DNA of 64,000 nt from an uncultured Erythrobacter sp. GTDB taxonomy: Bacteria; Pseudomonadota; Alphaproteobacteria; Sphingomonadales; Sphingomonadaceae. Positions 1 through 9,032 of this stretch are shown here, piece by piece; position 1 is the first letter of the stretch, and every line of letters starts with the position of its first letter. The stretch covers positions 62,001 through 126,000 of the forward strand of contig CANNCL010000001.1 of NCBI GenBank assembly GCA_947503155.1. The letters run 5' to 3'. The position numbers and the translations under genes are program-made. Below the pieces are notes generated by a model. The model searched no databases. It was not told where the DNA came from and saw only the letters and a list, made by a program, of their open reading frames with translations.

Positions 1-1
1 C

Positions 2-259
2 GCCAGCGCGATCATCCCCATTGTCGCCAGCTTGGCCGCCGCACTGGGCCTGGGCGAGGATGCGATCCTGATCGCGATGCCGGCGGCGCTTGCGGCAAGC
101 TGGGGCTTTATCCTGCCCGCAGGAACCGGCCCGAACGCGATTGCATGGGGCACGGGCCGCCTGCGGATTGGGCGTCTGGTGCGCGCGGGGATCGTCCTCG
201 ATCTGGTCGGTATTGCGATGATTGTGGGGATGGTTTGGGGAATTTCCTACATCATGTGA
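2..259 (+). CDS. DASS/SLC13-type anion symporter, C-terminal fragment (truncated by window edge)
   Basis: C-terminal hydrophobic segments with 'FILPAGTGPNAIAWGTGRLRIGRLVRAG', typical of SLC13/DASS permeases; frame open to the left edge. Confidence 0.6.
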   Translation, partial: ASAIIPIVASLAAALGLGEDAILIAMPAALAASWGFILPAGTGPNAIAWGTGRLRIGRLVRAGIVLDLVGIAMIVGMVWGISYIM

Positions 260-380
260 GGTGTGTATCGGGGGCGCATGACCTACCATTTATTGCTCCC
301 CTATATTCTACCTGCTTTTCTCGGCGTTTTGCTCGGTATTTATGAAATTTGGCGGCCTAATACTGGCTAGAGGTTTTTTG

Positions 381-408
381 CCCCTAGACAGTGTGTCAGG
401 TGTGTCAG
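381..408 (+). repeat. dispersed repeat, copy 1 (cccctagacagtgtgtcaggtgtgtcag)
   Basis: 28 nt matching the reverse complement of 41111..41139 with 2 differences. Confidence 0.6.
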
Positions 409-479
409 CACGGAACCGCACACGTCGCATCACAGACCGCGGCACACAGGCATAAGCGATCAAAACCGGTTGCAACTGA

Positions 480-616
480 AACCACCCCGCGTTAGGCGCA
501 ATCCACCAAACGGCCTTTGGGGAGAGGCGCTTCTGCGGAGGTTAGAAGCGGGTGCCCGGAAGGTTCCTCAATTGGCTCCTGCCTTCCTGGGAGCGCACAT
601 GAGGAAGGACCCCGCC
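480..616 (+). promoter_or_regulatory. structured 5' leader with SD-sequestering hairpin; candidate riboswitch or attenuator
   Basis: Perfect stem CGCTTCT(528-534)/AGAAGCG(544-550); CCTTCCT(582-588) pairs with AGGAAGG(602-608), the SD of the ATG at 617; TTCCTCA(564-570) can pair with TGAGGAA(600-606) as an alternative. Confidence 0.5.
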
Positions 617-1960
617 ATGACCGACGGACCCGTAGATCAAAACTCCGCACCAGACGCCCCCACCCCGCGCCGCAAGCCTAAACCAGAGCGCACCACCATC
701 AATGGCCGCCCATTGAAACCATCGACGCTGATGATGGGCCACGGGTTTGATCCGGTATTGTCCGAAGGGTCATTGAAAGCGCCAATCTTCCTCACCTCGA
801 CCTTCGCCTTCCCCACCGCCGCCGATGGCAAACGGCATTTCGAAGGGATCACCGGCAAACGCCCCGGCGGCGCAGAAGGTCTGGTCTATTCGCGCTTCAA
901 CGGACCGAACCAAGAGATCCTCGAAGACCGGCTATCGGTTTGGGACGGAGCAGAGGACGCGCTGACATTCTCATCCGGCATGACCGCGATTTGCGTGTTG
1001 ATGATGGCTTACGTGTCGCAAGGCGATGTGATCGTCCATTCCGGCCCGCTCTATGCCGCATCAGAAGGCTTCGTTGCCAAGGTGCTGGCGAAATTCGGCG
1101 TGACTTACATCGACTTTCCCGCCGGTGCGACACGCGAAGAATTGGACGACGTGCTGAAACGCGCCAAGAAACAGGCCGATGATGGCGGCGGCAAGGTGGC
1201 GATGATCTACCTTGAAAGCCCGGCCAACCCGACCAATGCATTGGTCGATATCGAAGCCGTGAAAGAGGCGCGCGATGCGAACCTGAAATGGGCCGAAGGC
1301 GAACAAGGATGCCCGATTGCGATCGACAACACGTTCCTTGGCCCCTTGTGGCAACGCCCGCTGGAACATGGCGCGGATATCGTCGCTTACTCGCTGACCA
1401 AATATGTCGGCGGACATTCGGACCTTGTTGCTGGCTCCATTGCTGGCGCAAAGAAGTGGATGGACCCGGTTCGCGCGCTGCGCAACACGATGGGCGGGAT
1501 CGTTGATCCGAACACCGCTTGGATGCTGCTGCGCTCGCTAGAGACGGTCGAATTGCGGATGCAACGTTCGGGTGAGAATGCGGCGAAAGTCTGCGCTTTC
1601 CTGCGCGATCATCCCAAGGTTACGGGCCTAGGCTATCTCGGTCATATCGAAGACCCACGCCAACAGGACATCTATGACCGGCATTGCCTGGGCGCAGGCA
1701 GCACGTTCAGCGTGTTCCTGAAAGGCGGCGAGGCGGAGAGCTTTGCCTTCCTCGACAATTTGCAAATCGCGAAACTCGCCGTCAGCCTTGGCGGGACAGA
1801 GACGCTCGCCAGCCACCCGGCATCCATGACCCATCTGTCCGTTGCGCCAGAACGCCGCGCGGCTTTGGGCATCACCGACAGTCTGGTGCGGATCAGCATT
1901 GGGATCGAAGACCCCGACGATCTGATCGCTGACTTTGAACAGGCACTGGAACACGTGTGA
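617..1960 (+). CDS. cystathionine gamma-synthase / Cys-Met metabolism PLP-dependent family enzyme
   Basis: PLP-lysine region 'VAYSLTKYVGGHSDLVAGS', 'YSRFNGPNQEILEDRLS', 'LESPANPTN'; ATG at 617 preceded by AGGAAGG; the ORF-track start at 470 lies in the leader. Confidence 0.92.
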   Translation: MTDGPVDQNSAPDAPTPRRKPKPERTTINGRPLKPSTLMMGHGFDPVLSEGSLKAPIFLTSTFAFPTAADGKRHFEGITGKRPGGAEGLVYSRFNGPNQEILEDRLSVWDGAEDALTFSSGMTAICVLMMAYVSQGDVIVHSGPLYAASEGFVAKVLAKFGVTYIDFPAGATREELDDVLKRAKKQADDGGGKVAMIYLESPANPTNALVDIEAVKEARDANLKWAEGEQGCPIAIDNTFLGPLWQRPLEHGADIVAYSLTKYVGGHSDLVAGSIAGAKKWMDPVRALRNTMGGIVDPNTAWMLLRSLETVELRMQRSGENAAKVCAFLRDHPKVTGLGYLGHIEDPRQQDIYDRHCLGAGSTFSVFLKGGEAESFAFLDNLQIAKLAVSLGGTETLASHPASMTHLSVAPERRAALGITDSLVRISIGIEDPDDLIADFEQALEHV

Positions 1961-1968
1961 CGCACCGA

Positions 1969-2012
1969 CTAGGCTCTCCCAAATTCTTGGGCCTAGAGAT
2001 GGGAGAGCCTAG
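1969..2012 (+). promoter_or_regulatory. 12-bp perfect inverted repeat whose 3' arm contains the SD of the next gene
   Basis: CTAGGCTCTCCC (1969-1980) / GGGAGAGCCTAG (2001-2012), immediately before the ATG at 2015. Confidence 0.6.
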
Positions 2013-2014
2013 TT

Positions 2015-2854
2015 ATGACCGACACCAGAAAACCCGTATTCCTCGTTATCGGAGCAGGAGCGGGGATTGGCGGCAGCACAGCGGCGCGCTTTGCCGCGGG
2101 CGGGTATCATGCGGTGCTCGCCCGGCGTTCTGACGAGGAAGGGCTGGCGCGGTTGGTCGGCCAAATCGAAGATGCCGGCGGCAGCGCCTCAGGCACTTTG
2201 CTTAATGCAAGCGAAGACGGCGCGATTGAGGAATTGGTGGAACGCACCGAACGCGATATCGGTCCGATCGAAGGGGCGCTGTATAATTTGGGCGCGCAGA
2301 TCGGGAACCGCAAATTGCACGATACGCCGCACCGGACGTTTGAGCTGGGCTGGCGGCTGGGTTGTTACGGGGTGTTTCGCCTCGCCCATGCGATGTTCCC
2401 GGCGATGGCCGAACGTGCGAAGACTGGCAAACACGGGACGCTTCTCGTGACGTCTGCAACCTCCGCCATGCGCGGCAATGCGGGACAGCACAGCCACGCG
2501 GCGGCAATGGGCGGGCGGCGGATGCTGTGCCAGACATTGAATGCGGAATATGGGCCGCAGGGTATTCACGTCGCGCATGTCGTGGTCGATGGCTCGGTCG
2601 ATGCACCGGACACTTTGGGTAAATTGCTGGGCGACAAATTTGACGCTTTCAAAGCTTCAAAAGGCGATGAAGGCGTCACCGATCCTGCCGCAATTGCCGA
2701 AACCTATTGGCATCTGGCGCAGCAGCCGCGCAATTGCTGGACTCACGAAATCGACATCCGCCCATGGACTGACAATGCGTGGTGGAACGACAATCCCAAC
2801 CCTCAAATCAATTCAACCGCCGCCAATCCGGGGTTTTCAGGGTCAAAAACTTAG
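2015..2854 (+). CDS. SDR family oxidoreductase
   Basis: N-terminal 'LVIGAGAGIGGSTAARFAAGGY' Rossmann glycine motif; SDR-like length. Confidence 0.83.
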   Translation: MTDTRKPVFLVIGAGAGIGGSTAARFAAGGYHAVLARRSDEEGLARLVGQIEDAGGSASGTLLNASEDGAIEELVERTERDIGPIEGALYNLGAQIGNRKLHDTPHRTFELGWRLGCYGVFRLAHAMFPAMAERAKTGKHGTLLVTSATSAMRGNAGQHSHAAAMGGRRMLCQTLNAEYGPQGIHVAHVVVDGSVDAPDTLGKLLGDKFDAFKASKGDEGVTDPAAIAETYWHLAQQPRNCWTHEIDIRPWTDNAWWNDNPNPQINSTAANPGFSGSKT

Positions 2855-3381
2855 GCGGTGAGAGTGCCAACCAAAGCACGCAGTTGACCCTCCAGATCAG
2901 CGTCGGTCAGTTTGCCCGCATCTTGGTCGAACACTTTGCTGAAATGCGGCACAGACAAGTGCCCGATCACATTGCCGCCAAAATGCGGCGCGGCGTTTAC
3001 CGCGAAATCGAGAACACGGCCCGCGCCCCCTGCACCATCAGATGTCGCAAGCATGAGCGTTGGCTTTCCCTGCCACACTTCGCGGCCCACCCGGCTGCAC
3101 CAATCAAACAGGTTCTTGAACGCCGCAGGATAGGCGCCATTGTGTTCGGCAAAGGAGATGATCAACGCATCCGCTGATCCAATCTTCGCAAGGAAATCGT
3201 GTGCCAATTGCGGAATGCCATCGGCCTCCTCGCGGTCGGACCGATAGATCGGCATTTCATAATCATGGATGTCGAGCGTTTCGATGTCGGCGCCAATTGC
3301 CAAACTCGCGGCATATTCGGCGATTTGACGGTTGATAGACGTCGAAGAATTGCTCGCGGCAAAAGTAAGAATGTTCATCAT
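2851..3381 (-). CDS. NADPH-dependent FMN reductase family protein
   Basis: 'ASNSSTSINRQIAEYAA', 'SFAEHNGAYPAAFKNLFDWCSR', flavodoxin-like NAD(P)H reductase motifs. Confidence 0.87.
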   Translation of the reverse strand: MMNILTFAASNSSTSINRQIAEYAASLAIGADIETLDIHDYEMPIYRSDREEADGIPQLAHDFLAKIGSADALIISFAEHNGAYPAAFKNLFDWCSRVGREVWQGKPTLMLATSDGAGGAGRVLDFAVNAAPHFGGNVIGHLSVPHFSKVFDQDAGKLTDADLEGQLRALVGTLTA

Positions 3382-3408
3382 GATACCTGCGTTAAAGTGT
3401 GTGAACGG

Positions 3409-3942
3409 TCATCCGCGCCATTCGCGCCGGTCTTCGGCGGCGCGCAGCACGTCATAGGAAACCTGCAATTTCTGAAATTCCTGCGCGGCCTCTTCATCGC
3501 CCGGCTTTACATCGGGATGAACGCCCTTTGCCTTGATCCGGTAAGCCTTCTTAATCGCGGCGAAATCGGCATCCGCCTCAAGCCCGAGCACTTCCAACGC
3601 GCGCATTTCATCCTTTGTGCGCGATCCGTCGCCAGATTCAGCCCAGCCATAATGCGAGGATTCTGTATAACCCTCGCTTTCCTGCTGCTCCGCCTTTTGG
3701 CGCTGCGCCTTTTCCTCTTTGTCTAAGCCCTCAAAATAATCCCAACCCTTATTGTATTCTGCCGCATGGGCCTGGCAGAAAAACCAGCGATCCGGGTTGT
3801 TGGGTGATTTGGGCGCGGGGCACAGGCCGGGTTCGCCGCAGCCATGACGGTCGCACTCCTTCTGAGCCACGGTTTCGCGTGAGCTGTCATAGGAGCGCCA
3901 GCGGGGGAAACCCCAATCGTTGGATCTTCGCGCTTTAGGCAT
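3409..3942 (-). CDS. J-domain (DnaJ-like) protein
   Basis: C-terminal 'ALEVLGLEADADFAAIKKAYRIKAKGVHPDVKPGDEEAAQEFQKLQVSYDVL' with HPD. Confidence 0.88.
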   Translation of the reverse strand: MPKARRSNDWGFPRWRSYDSSRETVAQKECDRHGCGEPGLCPAPKSPNNPDRWFFCQAHAAEYNKGWDYFEGLDKEEKAQRQKAEQQESEGYTESSHYGWAESGDGSRTKDEMRALEVLGLEADADFAAIKKAYRIKAKGVHPDVKPGDEEAAQEFQKLQVSYDVLRAAEDRREWRG

Positions 3943-4110
3943 GGATGAAAATGTCGTTTGTCGGTGAGGTCACGCGCTCCATCTACGCCCGATAGCCGCA
4001 TTTGCAAAGGTGTTGCAGGGCTTTAAGAACCAGTTTCGATATGAAATGTTGCATTGCGGCAGAAAGTTCGTAATTAGGCACTGCAAGATTTGACCAATAC
4101 AGGACGAAAA

Positions 4111-4260
4111 TTGAGCCAACAATTGACCATATCCAGCCTGTTCTCAGCGCTCGCGCTGGTCACTCTTGCACTGGTTGCGAGAGCAGGAGATTTGTCAGCT
4201 GCGCAGACCTATGATCCTGCTCTGGTCCAGGCCGAAGCGCCGATTAATTTGGAGGCGTAA
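4111..4260 (+). CDS. putative 49-aa small exported or membrane protein (TTG start)
   Basis: TTG at 4111 with AGGA upstream (4101-4104); translation LSQQLTISSLFSALALVTLALVARAGDLSAAQTYDPALVQAEAPINLEA; not in the ORF track. Confidence 0.35.
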   Translation: MSQQLTISSLFSALALVTLALVARAGDLSAAQTYDPALVQAEAPINLEA

Positions 4261-4310
4261 AATCTCCGCCCGCCCGCCGCAAAGGCGAGCGAGCGGGAGA
4301 ATTCTTACAA

Positions 4311-4838
4311 TCAGTTGACGATAATGCTCGCCGCGCGGCGGTTCTGTGCCCATGCGCCCGGATTGGAAGCCAGCGCAACAGGACGCTCTTTACCGTAGCT
4401 AACCGTGCGAATGCGGTTCGGAGCAACGCCGAGGCTGACGAGGTAGTTCTTCGCAGAATTGGCGCGTCGCTCACCCAAAGCCAGATTGTATTCGCGCGTG
4501 CCGCGTTCATCGGCATGGCCTTCAATGGTGAAGGTCAATTGCGGGAAGCGAGCAAAATACTGCGCCTGTGCCTGCAAGGCCGCAGCGTCGCTGCTGTCGA
4601 TATTGAAACGATCAGTATCGAAATAGATGACCGAAGACCGCCCAACTGCGTCTTGGAAATGTCCCTGCGTGCCCACAATCGGGCCAGTCGGAGCGGTTGG
4701 CGTCGGCGTCGCGGTCGGTGTCGGCGTTGTCACAGGCGGAGGCGGCAATTCCTCTGGCGCCTTTTTCGAACACGCACCCAGTGCGATGGTGGATGTAAGG
4801 ACGGCAATTGTAGCCGCTTTTGGTAAGGAGAAAGTCAT
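4311..4838 (-). CDS. pal: peptidoglycan-associated lipoprotein Pal
   Basis: Lipobox 'LGAC', OmpA-like 'IEGHADERGTREYNLALGERRANSAKNYL'; start at MTFSLPK. Confidence 0.95.
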   Translation of the reverse strand: MTFSLPKAATIAVLTSTIALGACSKKAPEELPPPPVTTPTPTATPTPTAPTGPIVGTQGHFQDAVGRSSVIYFDTDRFNIDSSDAAALQAQAQYFARFPQLTFTIEGHADERGTREYNLALGERRANSAKNYLVSLGVAPNRIRTVSYGKERPVALASNPGAWAQNRRAASIIVN

Positions 4839-4913
4839 AGCATTTGCTCTCCGAATTGGGCCGGGCAATATCGCTCCGGCGCGTGAAAGTTCAGGTGTAT
4901 TGGCGCGTTGTTC

Positions 4914-6338
4914 CTATGGTCTAATCGGTCCCCAAGCAGGGTCCGATGCATCGACCGGAGTTGGCAGGCGGCGTTCGTTACGGCCAGTCAAATCGACCTG
5001 CCATAGTGAAGAACGGCCCGCATTACGGGTTGTGCGGAAGAATTGAATGATCCGTCCGTTGGGCGCCCATGTTGGCGCCTCATCTTGCCATCCGTTTGTC
5101 AGAACCCGAAGGTTACTGCCAGACGGCGTCATGACAGCAATATTAAAATCGCCCGCAATCCGGGTGAAGGCAATTTGATCCCCGCGCGGGCTCCATTCCG
5201 GCGTGGCACAGCGCCCGCCAAAGAAAGTGATGCGGCGCTGATTCGTGCCATCGGCGTCCATGATATAACATTGCTGTGTTCCCGAACGGTCGCTTTCAAA
5301 CACGATCCTGTTGCCATCGGGGGAATATGACCCGCCAATGTCGATCCCCGGCGTATCAGTAAGCCGCGTACTGCGGCCGCCGCCAACAGGAACGCGGTAA
5401 ATGTCAGTGTTACCGGCAACCGCCATCGAATAGAGGATGTGCCGCCCATCAGGTGACCATCGCGGCGCAATCGTCGGGCTGGTGTTTTCGGTCACCAAAG
5501 TCTGTTGTCCGCTGCCAATGTCGTAAACATAGATGCGCGGATTTCCATCCACATAAGACAGGTACAAAATCTTGGAATAATCGGGTGAATATCGCGGTGT
5601 CAGTGCGGTCGCGCTGCCGAGTGTTAGGAACCGGTGATTGGCCCCGTCGCTGTCCATCACAGCGAGGCGTTTGACGCGGTTATCTTTCGGTCCGGTTTCC
5701 GCAATATACGCGATGCGGCTGTCGAAAAACGGATCTTCGCCGGTCAGACGTGCATAGATAAGGTCGCTGCATTTATGCGCCGCGCGCCGCCAATCGGCTG
5801 GGCGTACAACCCACCCTTCGCGGATCAATTCATCTTGCAACGCCACGTCGTAAAGATAGCACCCAACCACCAACCGATCATCGCCGCGCGCGCTGACATA
5901 TCCGTGGACCAGCATCTCTGCCCCGCGGCCGCCCCAATTGCTGTAAGCGGGCGCGGTGATTTGCGGAAAACTGGGGCTTGGCAAACTGTCGGGGCCGGTC
6001 GGTTTGAACAGGCCATTATTGCGCAGATTGGCGGTGATGACCCGCGCGATTTCTTGGCCCAGCGCCTCTGTGCCGCTGGCATTGGCGGGCGTTGGCCGGT
6101 CGCGGTCCGTGGCGAAAGCCGGAATGGCAATGCCTAGGTCTTCCCAATCGCTTTCATCCGTGACGGTGCCGCGCAGCGGGCCGTCATCGTCATTCTCAGC
6201 GCCCTCAATCGCGATATCTTCAACCGCACCGCCATCGCCCAACGGTTCGCCCAGATCCTGAGCCAGCGCGGTTCCCCCCATAGCGGGCAATCCCGCAAGC
6301 AATGCTGCGAACAAGGGAAGGAAAAAGGTCGTCTTCAT
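4914..6338 (-). CDS. tolB: Tol-Pal system beta-propeller protein TolB
   Basis: 'RWSPDGRHILYSMAVAGNTDIYRV', 'SYSPDGNRIVFESDRSGTQQCYIMDADG' propeller repeats; upstream of pal. Confidence 0.95.
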   Translation of the reverse strand: MKTTFFLPLFAALLAGLPAMGGTALAQDLGEPLGDGGAVEDIAIEGAENDDDGPLRGTVTDESDWEDLGIAIPAFATDRDRPTPANASGTEALGQEIARVITANLRNNGLFKPTGPDSLPSPSFPQITAPAYSNWGGRGAEMLVHGYVSARGDDRLVVGCYLYDVALQDELIREGWVVRPADWRRAAHKCSDLIYARLTGEDPFFDSRIAYIAETGPKDNRVKRLAVMDSDGANHRFLTLGSATALTPRYSPDYSKILYLSYVDGNPRIYVYDIGSGQQTLVTENTSPTIAPRWSPDGRHILYSMAVAGNTDIYRVPVGGGRSTRLTDTPGIDIGGSYSPDGNRIVFESDRSGTQQCYIMDADGTNQRRITFFGGRCATPEWSPRGDQIAFTRIAGDFNIAVMTPSGSNLRVLTNGWQDEAPTWAPNGRIIQFFRTTRNAGRSSLWQVDLTGRNERRLPTPVDASDPAWGPIRP

Positions 6339-6340
6339 AT

Positions 6341-7177
6341 TCAAAGCCTTCTGTCGAATTGCCATTCGAGATCATCCCAACGACTATAGAACTGCTCTGG
6401 CAAGTTGAAAGGTGCTGCAAGCTGAACCGCGCGGATCGCGCGTTCACAATGAAGCCCAGCCTGCGGTCTGTTGGAATCTGTGATGCTGCTCGCTTCGCTC
6501 TGGCATGTTGGACGGCCGCGCAGACTTCCGTCTTGATTGAGCCGCCAAGAAACCGTTGAGATCAGTTTTTCAGCATCAACACCGGTTGGTGCGTTCCAAT
6601 GCGGGCGCAATTGGCGCGTGATCGCAGACGACAGAGCAGCGCGTTCCCGCCGGCCAAATGTCGCAGCCGGTGCGCGCGTTTCATCAGTTTGCGAAGAACT
6701 GCCCTGACCGGTCAAGAAATTGTCGCCAATGCGGCTGCCCCCGGCATTACGAGAGGGGGTCGGAGTGGGCGGTTTCGGGTCGCGATCTGGCCGACTGCGA
6801 TCGCGCGCAGGGGCGGGCGTTCGCGGTGTGGTTCGCGGGGGTGTCCGCGCGGGCGTCCGGGCTTGCCTGGGCGGAGGCGGCGCTGCTGCGCTCGGTGTTG
6901 TTTCAACTGGCGCCGGATCGGCCTCAGCGGCAGGTTCATCAGACAAAGTAGGCGCAATCGCCGCACGGCTTTCCGTCACCGGCTCAGGCGCTGCGGATTC
7001 TAAGCTGACTTCGGTGGCGAGGTTGACCGTCATGCGCGGCGGGGTGACCATACGCGGCGTTGCAAAGGCAATTTGCAACGCAAGCACCGCGACCAGCAGG
7101 ACATGCAAGACAATCGCGGCCCCTAGGCCGACCTTGTCTTCTTTTAGCATCCCTGCCTGTGTCGCGAAATCTGCCAT
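6341..7177 (-). CDS. tolA: TolA-like cell envelope protein
   Basis: N-terminal TM, Pro/Ala-rich linker, TonB/TolA-like C-terminus; located between tolR and tolB. Confidence 0.78.
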   Translation of the reverse strand: MADFATQAGMLKEDKVGLGAAIVLHVLLVAVLALQIAFATPRMVTPPRMTVNLATEVSLESAAPEPVTESRAAIAPTLSDEPAAEADPAPVETTPSAAAPPPPRQARTPARTPPRTTPRTPAPARDRSRPDRDPKPPTPTPSRNAGGSRIGDNFLTGQGSSSQTDETRAPAATFGRRERAALSSAITRQLRPHWNAPTGVDAEKLISTVSWRLNQDGSLRGRPTCQSEASSITDSNRPQAGLHCERAIRAVQLAAPFNLPEQFYSRWDDLEWQFDRRL

Positions 7178-7189
7178 AATCCCTAACCG

Positions 7190-7639
7190 CTATGGCGCAG
7201 AAACTGAACCGTCGGTGACCAGCGAAATTGATGTGAAGCCCGCGCGTCCCAATTCGCCCATGACCGCCATCACCCTGCCGTAATCAAGGCTCCTATCACC
7301 GCGCAGCACTATGGTCGGCAATTCGCCGTCCCCGCCCCGATCTAACGCAGCCAAAGCATCGGGCAACGCGCCCGCTGTGACCGGCTCGCTCTCTATATAA
7401 ATCCGCCCTGCGCCATCGACGCTGATCGTGACTTGGTCCGGCGTTTCCTCGACCGCATTGGCGCGGCTTTCGGGCAATTCGATCGGCACTCCGACGGCTG
7501 GCAGGGTGACCGTGACCATAAAGATAATCAGCAACACGAGCATCACATCCACCAGCGGCGTGACATTGATTTCTGCCATAGCGGCACGGCGCGTGGTGCG
7601 GCCGCGTCGGCGGTTAGAAGAGGCCAAACCCATCGCCAT
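7190..7639 (-). CDS. tolR: TolR/ExbD biopolymer transport protein
   Basis: 'MAEINVTPLVDVMLVLLIIFMVT' hallmark. Confidence 0.93.
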   Translation of the reverse strand: MAMGLASSNRRRGRTTRRAAMAEINVTPLVDVMLVLLIIFMVTVTLPAVGVPIELPESRANAVEETPDQVTISVDGAGRIYIESEPVTAGALPDALAALDRGGDGELPTIVLRGDRSLDYGRVMAVMGELGRAGFTSISLVTDGSVSAP

Positions 7640-7664
7640 TAGAGCGCCTTCTTTCCGCAGGTCA

Positions 7665-7757
7665 TCCGGCGCATGTTTCCCTCGCGCCTAAGGCGCTGCG
7701 GGCGGGAGGGCGGACGGGCGGGCGCCCTTGCACCTGCTTCGCAGCCGTTTGGCACGC
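7665..7757 (+). repeat. dispersed multi-hairpin element, divergent copy between tolR and tolQ
   Basis: cctcGCGCCtaaGGCGCtgcgggcg...GGGCGggCGCCCttgcacCTGCttcGCAGccgtttgg matches the element architecture; first hairpin degenerate. Confidence 0.55.
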
Positions 7758-7775
7758 TTAGAATGCAGTCGCGGC

Positions 7776-8465
7776 TCATGCTTTGTCCAACTCACGGCTC
7801 AAACCGGCGTGAACCTTGTCAGCAAAACGCTGCAACCGGGCCTCATATTGGTTCACCGAATTGCTGAACCGGTTATAGGCGATCACAGCGGGAATAGCGG
7901 CGAACAACCCAATCGCCGTCGCAAACAGAGCCTCCGCAATGCCCGGCGCAACCACCGCGAGAGAGGCGCTTTGCTGCGCCCCGATCTGGAAAAAACTGTT
8001 CATGATGCCCCACACGGTCCCGAACAGGCCCACGAACGGGGCAACCGATCCGGTCGTGGCGAGAAAATTCAACCGCCCGGCAAGCTCGTCTGCTTCGTGC
8101 CCAACCTGGCTTTCCATTGCCGCACCGATCCTTTGGCGCGCGGCGTCACGGTCAACCGGGCTATTCTTCGTCGAACGCCGCCATTCATCCAGCCCCGCAC
8201 CGGCAACCCGCGCAGAAGGAATTTGGCTCCGCATTTTCTTGCTGAGCGCGGCTTCGCGGTCCTTTGTTTCCCAAAAGTCACCTTCGTAAGAACGCGATTT
8301 CGCACTTAGCCCGTTGGCGCGCAGTGAAAAGGACACGATAATCGTCCACGTCCAAATACTCGCGAGGATCAAGCCGACGATCACCGCTTGCACGACAATA
8401 TCGGCGGCCAAAAACAGCTCCACCGGATCAAGACTTGTGGGGGCAATCGCCGCAGCGCTCATCAT
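7776..8465 (-). CDS. tolQ: TolQ/ExbB proton channel protein
   Basis: 'LATTGSVAPFVGLFGTVWGIMNSF' and 'GIAEALFATAIGLFAAIPAVIAYN'; start at MMSAAAIAP. Confidence 0.94.
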   Translation of the reverse strand: MMSAAAIAPTSLDPVELFLAADIVVQAVIVGLILASIWTWTIIVSFSLRANGLSAKSRSYEGDFWETKDREAALSKKMRSQIPSARVAGAGLDEWRRSTKNSPVDRDAARQRIGAAMESQVGHEADELAGRLNFLATTGSVAPFVGLFGTVWGIMNSFFQIGAQQSASLAVVAPGIAEALFATAIGLFAAIPAVIAYNRFSNSVNQYEARLQRFADKVHAGLSRELDKA

Positions 8466-8479
8466 CAAAATTGGCACTC

Positions 8480-8944
8480 TTATGCGTCCTCTTTGGTCAT
8501 AAATTCTGTAAAAGCCGCGCGCCATTCGGCAGGCTGCCGGCGTGGCCGTCCTTCGAGCGAAATGAAGCCGACGCGCAGTTTGGCTTCGCAAAGCGCTTCA
8601 TCGCCCCGCCGCGCTATCTGGTGCATCCGGCAACTCGCCGCGCCCAATTCTGTGCAGACCGTTTCGATCACGACATCGTCATCAAGCTTTGCCGGACGTA
8701 GATATTTGAGGTTGATCTCAGAGACAGCATAGGCGCCCCCTGCGGATTCGATCGCGGCGCGTTGATCGATCTTCAGCATCCGCAAAAGATCAGAGCGTGC
8801 CCGTTCAAACCAGCGCAGATAATTCGCGTGATAAGTGATGCCGGACAGGTCGGTATCCTCATAATAGACACGCACCGCGTAAAGGTGGCGCGGGCCATCA
8901 AAGACGCCGCCGGGAGGAGTAGGTTTAACCATCAGGTTCAGCAA
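8480..8944 (-). CDS. ybgC: YbgC-family acyl-CoA thioesterase
   Basis: 'VYYEDTDLSGITYHANYLRWFERARSDLLR' hotdog signature; first gene of the tol-pal operon. Confidence 0.92.
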   Translation of the reverse strand: MLNLMVKPTPPGGVFDGPRHLYAVRVYYEDTDLSGITYHANYLRWFERARSDLLRMLKIDQRAAIESAGGAYAVSEINLKYLRPAKLDDDVVIETVCTELGAASCRMHQIARRGDEALCEAKLRVGFISLEGRPRRQPAEWRAAFTEFMTKEDA

Positions 8945-9032
8945 TTAGCGCAGCGGATTCTTGCATACCAGCGGCATTTGCGAGTTTGGCATGAATGACG
9001 ACAGAACGAATCCGTCATGCGGTGAAATGCCG

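Noticed and set aside
470-616. N-terminal extension of the PLP-enzyme ORF
   Set aside because: Arg/Pro-rich shadow translation of the structured leader; a good SD is present before the ATG at 617.
4257-4305. GC-rich imperfect hairpin ctccgcccgcccgccg...gcgagcgagcgggag near the pal 3' end
   Set aside because: Plausibly just the pal terminator; pairing is imperfect, so not listed as a separate novel structure.
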